This document shows, one piece after another, positions 17,953-24,808 of a stretch of 64,000 nt of DNA. This DNA is from Streptomyces iakyrus (lineage in GTDB: Bacteria > Actinomycetota > Actinomycetes > Streptomycetales > Streptomycetaceae). The stretch's first letter is position 1, and each line of letters begins with the position of its first letter. The notes below the pieces were generated by a model that was not told where the DNA came from, did no database searches, and saw nothing but the letters and a program-made list of their open reading frames with translations. Made by a program: the position numbers and the translations under genes. The stretch covers positions 28,112 through 92,111 of the forward strand of contig NZ_JNXI01000035.1 of assembly GCF_000717055.1 (NCBI RefSeq), read 5' to 3'.

Positions 17953-18827
17953 ATGCGCCGGGTGATCCCGGTCGCCCTGGCCATCAGCCATTCGAGCGGC
18001 CCCCGCTGGAAGAAGCGGGACCAGAGGGCGGCGAGGACGGTGACGGACGCGATGAAGCCGAGCAGGACGTAGAAGCGCGGGACGGTGGCTTCCTCGGTGT
18101 CCAGGAGCCAGATGGCAACGATGTGGAAGACGTACGCCGTCAGCGACATCGAGCCGACCGCGATGACGGGCCCGGCCAGGCGACGCAGCCGGGGGAAGGC
18201 GTCCATGGCGACCATGCACGCGGTGATCACCAGGACTGCCACACCGGTGTTGCCCACGATGGACAGGGTCGCCTCGCTGTGCGGGGCGGCAGCCAGCATC
18301 CCGGCCGGGCTGTCGCCGAAGATGCCGATGCTGTCGGGTGACACGGACGACATGGACGACATGCCCGGCCCCTCTTCGGCTTTCCGGACGGCTTCGGCGG
18401 CACCGGGCACGAGACGCAGCGCCTGCCAGGAGCCGCCGTAGCCGGTGACGGCGAGGGCGACGCCGGTGAGGGCGAGGCGTATCCGGACGGTCGTGGTGGC
18501 CAGGTCGAGGCGGGCGACGGCCATGCCGGCGATGACGAAGGGGACCCAGGTCAGGGCCGGATAGCCGCCGGTGAAGAACAGCGAGACGAGGCCGTCGGCC
18601 TGGCCGTAGGAGAGGAAGAGGATCGGCACGACCGGAGTGCCGGTCAAGGTCAGGGCGGTGCCCAGGGCCATCAGGATCACGGCCCGGATGATGACCCTGG
18701 CGACGGCCTGGCGGCCGGCCAGGCCGGTCTTCGGTGTGCGGCACCCGGTGATGAGGGCGACCGCGAAGCCGGCCAGGACGGCGAACAGGGCGGAGGAGCG
18801 GCCCTGCGCCAGCTCCCGACGAGTCCC
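17946..18827 (-). pseudogene. DUF418 / acyltransferase-like membrane protein, 5' end deleted
   Basis: The open frame runs from a TGA at 18828-18830 to the stop at 17946. Homology starts abruptly at ELAQGRSSALFAVLAGFAVALITG, which in full-length proteins of this family lies about 60 residues in, after the first membrane segment. The remaining approximately 290 codons have many hydrophobic helices and end in the typical RGPLEWLMARATG. The first start codon in frame is GTG 18680, well inside the conserved region, and there is no ribosome site at the break. A peroxiredoxin fragment of opposite orientation begins at the same point. Likely non-functional. The family role (membrane acyl transfer) is only inferred. 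Confidence 0.8.
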
Positions 18828-19111
18828 TCACTCTGACCGAGAAGCACGACCTCGCCTTCGAAGTCCTCAGCGACATCGGCTCCGAGACCGCCAAGCAGTT
18901 CGGCCTCGCCTTCGACCTCCCCGACGACCTCGCCGCCGTCTACGACAAGCTCGGCTTCGACCTCCAGCGCGTCAACGACGGGCACCCGCGCACCCTGCCG
19001 CTGCCCGCCACCCACGTCATCGACCGCGACGGCGTGATCCGCTGGGCTTTCGTCAACACCGACTACACCACCCGCGCCGAGCCGACCGACATCCTGCGCA
19101 CGACGCGCTGA
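18812..19111 (+). pseudogene. Peroxiredoxin (AhpC/TSA-like), C-terminal fragment
   Basis: About 99 codons read APDESLTLTEKHDLAFEVLSD at the start, then LPLPATHVIDRDGVIRWAF and DYTTRAEPTDIL before a TGA at 19109-19111. This is the C-terminal half of a one-domain peroxiredoxin-like protein. The N-terminal half with the catalytic cysteine is absent. The frame has no start codon at the break. The break coincides within a few bases with the truncation of the DUF418 gene on the other strand, so one deletion explains both. Confidence 0.8.
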
Positions 19112-19177
19112 GCTGATCGCCGGTCAGCCGCCTTCCGGGGGTGTCCCGTACCGGCCCCCTGTCGACCGTGGTCTGCC

Positions 19178-19474
19178 TCACTTGGGTGGCAGACCTGCGG
19201 CGAAGGCGCGACCCTCGTCGAGCCATGCGCCGAGCGTGTCGTCTTCCATGACCGTGGCGCCGTCGACCATGATCCAGTCGCGCATCGGGCGGCCGCTCAT
19301 GTCGAAGACGCGGGTCCCCGGCCGGGTGAGTGCTGCGGCCATCCCGTCGGGACCGACCCTGCCCAGGAGGTCGTTACCGGTGACGCCCACGGCCATGTTG
19401 CCCTGGCGCAGGAACGCCACCCCGCCGGACATGTGCTTCTCGGTGACCTCGGGGGCGGCCCTCCAGCGCTCCAT
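19178..19474 (-). CDS. TfoX N-terminal domain protein
   Basis: 98 residues. VTEKHMSGGVAFLRQGNMAVGV, then RVGPDGMAAAL, FDMSGRPMRDWIMVD and a closing AAGLPPK, match the TfoX/Sxy N-terminal domain family. Usual members begin with about 20 residues (MAYDEDLAERVR-like) and have RMFGG where this has HMSGG, so the N-terminus is short and divergent. ATG 19472-19474 lies one base after the stop of the upstream SRPBCC gene and uses GAGGTGAG inside it, so translation is coupled. Function unknown; no competence role is implied. Confidence 0.75.
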   Translation of the reverse strand: MERWRAAPEVTEKHMSGGVAFLRQGNMAVGVTGNDLLGRVGPDGMAAALTRPGTRVFDMSGRPMRDWIMVDGATVMEDDTLGAWLDEGRAFAAGLPPK

Positions 19475-19475
19475 C

Positions 19476-19925
19476 TCACCTCTGTGCCACGAGTCTCGCT
19501 TCGAGGTCGCGCAGGTCCTTGGCGAGGTTGCCGCGGACCTGCCGGGCCAGGAGCGGCGCCGCCAGTCGGTAGAAGCCTCCTGCGCCGCCCCGCACGCGGA
19601 TGCGGGCGTGCGTCCCGCTCGGGTCGGGCTCGAAGGTGTAGGTGACGTGCATGGGCATGGGGCCGGCCACGGAGACCATGTCCAGTAGCCGGGGCGGATC
19701 GTATGCGGCGACCCGCAGGACGTAGTCGATGCGTCGGCCCAGGAAGTACGCCGTACGGGTGACCTCGGCACCGGTGTCGAAGCCGCCGCCCGCCGCCTCC
19801 GTGGTGAGCTGCGCCGTGCGGATGCCCTGGGTCCAGTCGGCGTCGTGGCGCCAGTCCATGGCGTACGCCGCCACGCATTCGGGCGGTACCGGGATGACGC
19901 GCTCGACCGTCACATCGACTGTCAT
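19476..19925 (-). CDS. SRPBCC (START-like) family protein
   Basis: 149 residues. VERVIPVPPECVAAYAMDWRHDADW at the start, a central TRTAYFLGRRIDYVLRV, and VTYTFEPDPSGTHARIRVR are typical of polyketide cyclase/dehydrase-type helix-grip proteins that bind hydrophobic ligands. ATG 19923-19925 is preceded by GGAGGC. It forms a two-gene unit with the TfoX-like gene. Confidence 0.82.
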   Translation of the reverse strand: MTVDVTVERVIPVPPECVAAYAMDWRHDADWTQGIRTAQLTTEAAGGGFDTGAEVTRTAYFLGRRIDYVLRVAAYDPPRLLDMVSVAGPMPMHVTYTFEPDPSGTHARIRVRGGAGGFYRLAAPLLARQVRGNLAKDLRDLEARLVAQR

Positions 19926-20078
19926 GGCTTCAGCCTCCGCCTCCCCCTCCACGGTCACCACCCCGACTCATGGTCTGGAACCGGACGCACTCGCCGCTCA
20001 GCTCAAGCGCTCCGGCGGCGACCCCGGGGGAGCGGTTCGTGCCGCTGGTGACAGGGTGACGGCGCGGCGGCGGCCAGG

Positions 20079-21374
20079 TCATGTACCGCCGGCCCCCGTG
20101 CGCTGGTAGATGTCGGGAATGCCGTCGGCGTCCGCGTCGAGATTCTCCTCCTCGTACAGGCGCCGGTAGACGGCGTTCCTGCGGCGCAGGAGCAGGGTCG
20201 CCAGCAGGGCGGCGGTGAGCGAGGCGATCAGGACGGCGGCCTTGACGTGCTCGCCGACGGCCGTGCCGGGGAAGGCGAGCTCGCCGATGAGCAGGGCGAC
20301 CGTGAAGCCGATTCCGGCCAGGGTGGCCAGGGCGAGGACGTCGGCCCAGGCCAGGTCCGGGTTGAGCCGGGCGCGGGTGAAGCGGGCGGCGAGGTAGGTG
20401 CCGGCGAAGATGCCGATGATCTTGCCCGCGACGAGCCCGGCGATCACTCCGAGGGGTTCGGGGGTGGTGAACACCTTGCCCAGGGCGTCGCCGGAGACGC
20501 TGACCCCGGCGGCGAACAGCGCGAACAGCGGCACGCACACGCCGGCGGAAAAGGGGTGCAGCAGATGACTCGTGCGTTCCGCGGGTGCCTCCTCTTCCTC
20601 CTCGTCGCGCACCGTGCGCAGGATCAGGCCCATGGCGACCCCGGCGACGGTGGCGTGAATGCCGCCGTTGTACAGCAGCGCCCAGATCGCCACCCCGAGC
20701 GGCACGTACCACCACCAGCCCCGCACCCGTCGCCGCTGGAGGACGTAGAAGACGACCAGCCCGGCGAACGCCCCCGCCAGCGCCCAGTAGTTGAGTTCCG
20801 ACGTGAAGAAGACGGCGATGATCAGGATCGCGCCCAAGTCGTCGACGACCGCGAGGGTCAGCAGGAAGGCCCGCAGGGCGGTGGGCAGGTGGGTGGAGAT
20901 GACCGCCAGGACCGCCAGGGCGAAGGCGATGTCGGTGGCCATCGGCACCGCCCAGCCGTCCGTGCTCCCGCCACCGACGGTGACCGTGAGGGCGTAGAAG
21001 GCGGCGGGGACGGCCATGCCGCACACCGCGGCGATGACGGGCAGCGCCGCCGTCGCCGGGGTGCGCAGGGAGCCGACGACGAGTTCCCGTTTCAGCTCGA
21101 TCCCGGCGACAAGGAAGAAGACGGTCAGCAGTCCGTCGGAGGTCCAGTGGCCGACCGAGAGGTCCAGCCCCAGTGCGGGTATTCCGAAGTGGAAGTCACG
21201 GATGGTGGTGTACGCGCCGCTGAGCGGGGTGTTCGCCCACACCAGTGCGACGACCGCGGCCGCCAGCAGGACGAGTCCGCCCACGGTCTCGGTGCGCAGG
21301 GCGCGGGCCACCGCCTGGCGTTCGGGCCAGGAGAGAAGACCGAGGAACGGGGTGCGGGGCGGGGTGGCGGCCAA
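20079..21374 (-). CDS. nhaA: Na+/H+ antiporter NhaA
   Basis: 431 residues from TTG 21372-21374, with about 12 membrane helices. Key segments are FFLVAGIELKREL, ATDIAFALAVLAV (aspartate of the ion site), and LTLAVVDDLGAILIIAVFF, whose paired aspartates are essential in NhaA. It exchanges cytoplasmic Na+ or Li+ for external H+. The TTG start is chosen because CGGAGG sits 9 bp upstream and directly abuts the conserved leader hairpin; a GTG at 21447-21449 would place that leader inside the coding region. A second antiporter gene is divergent. Confidence 0.93.
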   Translation of the reverse strand: MAATPPRTPFLGLLSWPERQAVARALRTETVGGLVLLAAAVVALVWANTPLSGAYTTIRDFHFGIPALGLDLSVGHWTSDGLLTVFFLVAGIELKRELVVGSLRTPATAALPVIAAVCGMAVPAAFYALTVTVGGGSTDGWAVPMATDIAFALAVLAVISTHLPTALRAFLLTLAVVDDLGAILIIAVFFTSELNYWALAGAFAGLVVFYVLQRRRVRGWWWYVPLGVAIWALLYNGGIHATVAGVAMGLILRTVRDEEEEEAPAERTSHLLHPFSAGVCVPLFALFAAGVSVSGDALGKVFTTPEPLGVIAGLVAGKIIGIFAGTYLAARFTRARLNPDLAWADVLALATLAGIGFTVALLIGELAFPGTAVGEHVKAAVLIASLTAALLATLLLRRRNAVYRRLYEEENLDADADGIPDIYQRTGAGGT

Positions 21375-21383
21375 AGCGGCGAA

Positions 21384-21452
21384 CCTCCGGGGTGTCGGCG
21401 AAAAATGGGCACACGGCCCCACGGACGCCGACCAGACTTCCCGGCACACCCC
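21384..21452 (-). promoter_or_regulatory. Conserved structured leader of nhaA (candidate riboswitch or other cis-RNA)
   Basis: On the nhaA strand the leader contains GTGTGCCGGGAAGTCTGG (within 21431-21448), then GTCGGCG. GTCGGCG (complement 21426-21432) pairs with CGCCGAC (complement 21394-21400). GGGGTGT (21446-21452) pairs with ACACCCC (21389-21395). CCGG-n5-CTGG can form a small internal stem. The closing strand directly abuts the ribosome site GGAGG (21384-21388), a layout suited to translational control. The same 25-nt core occurs before the CPA1 antiporter gene at 36 kb. Confidence 0.65.
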
Positions 21453-21626
21453 GCGCCCCTCTTGACGCGTTCTTTACACCCTAACCGCAGCAGGCCGGTC
21501 TGGCCCACCCCCCTCGTCTGCTGCAAACAGGCAGGCAGCGGGCTCGGTGACGTACTCGGGCGGTGTGCCGGCGCGGACGGGGTACACACCTGGCCTGGTA
21601 GTGATCGCGTCGGGCAGGAGGTCGCA

Positions 21627-22895
21627 GTGACGCTTTCGGACGCGGTGTACGTCTGTCTGGGCCTGGGGGCACTGGGCGCTGCCGTGCTGCCCCGGGTGGT
21701 GTCCAGGCGGCCGCTGTCCCTGCCCATGGTCTTCCTCGCGGCGGGCGTCCTGATCCAGTTGCTGCCGGTTGGCGTGCCGACCGTGGATCCCGTTCACGAT
21801 CGCCTGTGGGTGGAGCACACCACCGAGGTGTGTGTGATCGTGTCGCTGATGGGCGCGGGGCTCGCCATCGACCGGCCCTTCGGGTGGCGCCGGTGGTCCA
21901 CCGCGTGGCGATTGCTGGGCATCACGATGCCGCTGACCGTGGCGGTCGTCGCCCTGCTGGCCTGGGGACTGTTGGACTGGCCGCCCGCCGCCGCGCTGCT
22001 GCTGGGGGCCGTGCTCGCGCCGACGGACCCCGTGCTGGCCGGTGAGGTGCGCGTGGGCGAGCCGCTCGGTACCGAGCGCGACGAGGACGAGGTGCGGTTC
22101 TCCCTGACCAGTGAGGCCGGGCTGAACGACGGCCTCGCCTTCCCGTTCGTCTACGCGGCGATCGCCCTCGCCGCGGCGGCCGGGACGGGCTGGTCGGCGG
22201 AGTGGATCGGCTCGTGGGCACTGACCGACCTGCTGGGCAAGTGCGCCGTGGGGCTGGCCGTCGGGGGCGGTGCCGGCTGGTTGCTGGGATGGATGTTCTT
22301 CCGGGTGCGCACGTCGGCGCTGCGGCTGTCCGAGCACATGGAGGGCTTCGTGGCGCTGGGCGCCACCTTCCTTTCGTACGGCCTCGCCGAGGTGCTGCAC
22401 GGCTACGGTTTCCTGTCCGTGTTCGTGACCGCATGCGTCATCCGGGCCGCCGAACGCAGCCACGGCTATCACAAAGTGCTGCACGAGTTCACCGAGCAGA
22501 TCGAGCGGTTGCTCACGGCCGTGCTGCTGTTCCTGCTCGGCGGATACCTGGTGGCCGACTCCCTGTCCGCCCTGACGCTGATGGGCGCGGTGGTCGCCGT
22601 CCTCGTGCTGCTGGCCGTACGGCCCCTGACCGGGTGGCTCGCACAGGCGGGGACCGCCGTGGGGAAGAAGGAGCGTGCCGTGGTCGCCGTGTTCGGGATC
22701 CGGGGGATCGGTTCGCTGTTCTACCTGTCCTACGCGCTGGGGCAGGATTCCTTCGGCGGGCTGGGACGGGAGCTGTGGGCGACCGTGGCCCTCACCGTGG
22801 TGATCTCGGTGGTGCTGCACGGAGTCATGGCGACCCCGGCCATCGGCTACCTGGACCGGCGGCGCGACGGGGCGGAGGCCGGCGGCCGGTCGTAG
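21627..22895 (+). CDS. Cation:proton antiporter, CPA1 (NhaP-like) family
   Basis: 422 residues with 10-12 membrane helices. LGAVLAPTDPVLAGEV and FSLTSEAGLNDGLAFPFVY are the ion-binding ND/TDP-type signatures of CPA1 exchangers, and AVFGIRGIGSLFYLSYAL is the conserved arginine-containing segment. Likely Na+ or K+ for H+ exchange. GTG 21627 has AGGAGG 6 bp upstream. Its starts lie about 250 bp from nhaA in a divergent pair. Its own leader lacks the full conserved element but contains GGTGTG and CACACC separated by 17 nt. Confidence 0.9.
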   Translation: MTLSDAVYVCLGLGALGAAVLPRVVSRRPLSLPMVFLAAGVLIQLLPVGVPTVDPVHDRLWVEHTTEVCVIVSLMGAGLAIDRPFGWRRWSTAWRLLGITMPLTVAVVALLAWGLLDWPPAAALLLGAVLAPTDPVLAGEVRVGEPLGTERDEDEVRFSLTSEAGLNDGLAFPFVYAAIALAAAAGTGWSAEWIGSWALTDLLGKCAVGLAVGGGAGWLLGWMFFRVRTSALRLSEHMEGFVALGATFLSYGLAEVLHGYGFLSVFVTACVIRAAERSHGYHKVLHEFTEQIERLLTAVLLFLLGGYLVADSLSALTLMGAVVAVLVLLAVRPLTGWLAQAGTAVGKKERAVVAVFGIRGIGSLFYLSYALGQDSFGGLGRELWATVALTVVISVVLHGVMATPAIGYLDRRRDGAEAGGRS

Positions 22896-22904
22896 GCGGC
22901 AGAC

Positions 22905-22951
22905 GTACGGGCCCGTACCCACCAAGGCGCGAGGTGAGCACGGGCCCGTAC
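22905..22951. terminator. Terminator hairpin between convergent transporter genes
   Basis: GTACGGGCCCGT (22905-22916) pairs with ACGGGCCCGTAC (22940-22951), a perfect 12-bp stem with a 23-nt loop. Each arm is also nearly self-palindromic. It sits between the stops of the CPA1 antiporter (22895) and the alanine symporter (22975). Confidence 0.75.
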
Positions 22952-22974
22952 CGGAGCCGGGCCGCCGGGGGCGG

Positions 22975-24513
22975 TCAGACGGTGGTCTTCACCGACTCCT
23001 GGTCTTCGTCGCCGTCGTCGCTGATCTCACCGGCCTTGCGGGCGCGGACGAACTCCAGGAACGAATTGAGTTCGCGCTTGACGACCGGGGCGAGCAGGTA
23101 CAGGCCGATGATGTTGAAGACCGACAGCAGGAAGAGCGCGGAGTCGGCGAGACTGATCAGCGAGTCGAGGGACATCAGGGAGCCCAGGACCACGAACAGG
23201 CTCCAGACGACCTTGAAGACGGTCTCGCTGACCTTGCTCTTGCCGAACAGGTACGACCAGGCCTTGAGGCCGTAGTAGCCCCAGGTCAGGATGGTGGAGA
23301 AGGCGAACAGCAGCACGGCGATCGTGAGCACGGTCGGGAACCAGGGCAGCACGGTCTCGAAGGCGTCGGAGGTGATGGTGACGCCGCCGATGTCCTTGCC
23401 CTCGCGGGCCTCGCCCCAGCTGGCCGGGTCGGCGATGACGATGGTCAGCGCGGTCATGGTGCAGATGACGACCGTGTCGATGAACGGCTCCAGCAGGGCG
23501 ACCAGACCCTCGCTGGCGGGGTGCTTGGTCTTGACCGCGGAGTGGGCGATCGGGGCGGAGCCCAGACCGGCCTCGTTGGAGAACGCGGCGCGCTGGAAAC
23601 CGATGATCAGGGCACCGAGCACACCGCCGACGACGCCGTCGGCCTCGAAGGCGCCCCGCAGGATTTCCTGGAAGGCGTCCGGCACCGCGGTGACGTTGGT
23701 CAGGATGACGATCAGGCAGGCCACGATGTAGATGCCGGCCATCGCGGGCACCAGCCGGCTGGTGACCGAGCCGATGGAGCGGATGCCGCCGAGCAGCACC
23801 AGGCCGACCAGCGCGGAGACGACCAGGCCGAAGAGGACGGCACCGGCGGAGGAGGCCAGGAAGCCGTCCTCGCCGCCGAAGGTGGAGGAGATCTGCGCGT
23901 AGCTCTGGTTGGTCTGGAACAGGTTGCCGCCGAACAGACCGAAGAAGAGGATCATGATCGAGGCGAGGACGGCGAGCACCTTGCCGAGCTTGGCGCCGCC
24001 GCTGCCGAAGCGCTCCGCGAGACCCTTCGGGAGGTAGTGCATCGGTCCGCCGGAGACGGTGCCGTCGGCGTGCACCTCGCGGTACTTCACACCGAGTGTG
24101 ACCTCGACGAACTTGCTGGCCATGCCGAGCAGGCCGCACAGGATCATCCAGAACGTGGCGCCCGGGCCGCCCCAGGAGACGGCCACGGCCACACCCGCGA
24201 TATTTCCGAGGCCGACCGTTCCGGAAACGGCGGCTGTCAGCGCCTGGAAGTGGTTGACCTCACCGGCCGACCCCTTCTCGTCGTACTTCCCGCGCACCAC
24301 GTCGAGCGCGAGTCTGAACTTACGGACCTGCACGAGGCCGAACCAGCCGGTGAAGACGAGGCCGGCGACCACGAGCCAGGCGACGATGAGGGGAAGATCC
24401 GTTCCGCCTACGGGAACCGCGTAGAAGACGACTTCTTTGAGCCACGTGGCTATCGGTTCGAAGAAATCGCTGACGGCTTCGTCGACGTTTTGGGTGACGG
24501 AGTCGAGTGACAC
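22975..24513 (-). CDS. Sodium:alanine symporter family (AGCS) transporter
   Basis: 512 residues with about 10-11 hydrophobic helices. NHFQALTAAVSGTVGLGNIAGVA is the AGCS signature, followed by GPGATFWMILCGLLGMASKF, GGPMHYLPKG and FQRAAFSNEAGLGSAPIAH. It imports alanine, glycine or related amino acids with Na+. GTG 24511-24513 has GAGGTA 7 bp upstream. It sits beside two Na+/H+ antiporters, a sensible pairing because antiport maintains the Na+ gradient it uses. A Crp-like palindrome lies about 235 bp upstream. Confidence 0.92.
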   Translation of the reverse strand: MSLDSVTQNVDEAVSDFFEPIATWLKEVVFYAVPVGGTDLPLIVAWLVVAGLVFTGWFGLVQVRKFRLALDVVRGKYDEKGSAGEVNHFQALTAAVSGTVGLGNIAGVAVAVSWGGPGATFWMILCGLLGMASKFVEVTLGVKYREVHADGTVSGGPMHYLPKGLAERFGSGGAKLGKVLAVLASIMILFFGLFGGNLFQTNQSYAQISSTFGGEDGFLASSAGAVLFGLVVSALVGLVLLGGIRSIGSVTSRLVPAMAGIYIVACLIVILTNVTAVPDAFQEILRGAFEADGVVGGVLGALIIGFQRAAFSNEAGLGSAPIAHSAVKTKHPASEGLVALLEPFIDTVVICTMTALTIVIADPASWGEAREGKDIGGVTITSDAFETVLPWFPTVLTIAVLLFAFSTILTWGYYGLKAWSYLFGKSKVSETVFKVVWSLFVVLGSLMSLDSLISLADSALFLLSVFNIIGLYLLAPVVKRELNSFLEFVRARKAGEISDDGDEDQESVKTTV

Positions 24514-24747
24514 AGTTGCTACCTCGATGGTGCGAGCCCGGGGCACGGGGGAAGTGCAGCCGGTCGATGTGCGGTCTCTGAACGAACGCCGTTGTCCGAT
24601 CGGCGACGCTGGGTGGACCGTCCGTGGATGCGGAAAGTGATCACCCGGGTCGTGCTGCAGGTGCATGCCGACCGCTCCGCACTGTGGCGTCGAGCGGTGC
24701 CACCTGCGGAGTTGCGCAGTTCTACCACGGCCTTTGCCATTCCTTTG

Positions 24748-24761
24748 GTGACTCAAGTCAC
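24748..24761. promoter_or_regulatory. Crp-like palindrome
   Basis: GTGACTCAAGTCAC is a perfect inverted repeat apart from its two central bases. It fits the cAMP receptor protein type of site (GTGA-n6-TCAC). The position is about 235 bp upstream of the symporter start. Binding is not shown. Confidence 0.45.
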
Positions 24762-24765
24762 ATGA

Positions 24766-24791
24766 CTGGCAGTTACGTTCGAAAATGCCAG
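24766..24791. promoter_or_regulatory. Inverted repeat CTGGCA-n14-TGCCAG
   Basis: Six-base arms at 24766-24771 and 24786-24791 in the same A+T-rich island, 4 bp from the Crp-like site. Possible second operator for the symporter promoter. Confidence 0.3.
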
Positions 24792-24808
24792 CGAGCGATA
24801 TCGGACCG

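Noticed and set aside
17946..18680. Calling the DUF418 fragment an intact 244-residue gene from GTG 18680
   Set aside because: Homology extends upstream of GTG 18680 in the same frame to about 18818 and then stops abruptly at the junction, so the short call hides a truncation.
21553..21600. GGTGTGCCGG upstream of the divergent CPA1 gene at 21.6 kb as a third copy of the antiporter leader
   Set aside because: Only the first ten bases match. The GGGAAGTCTGG core and the GTCGGCG strand are missing.
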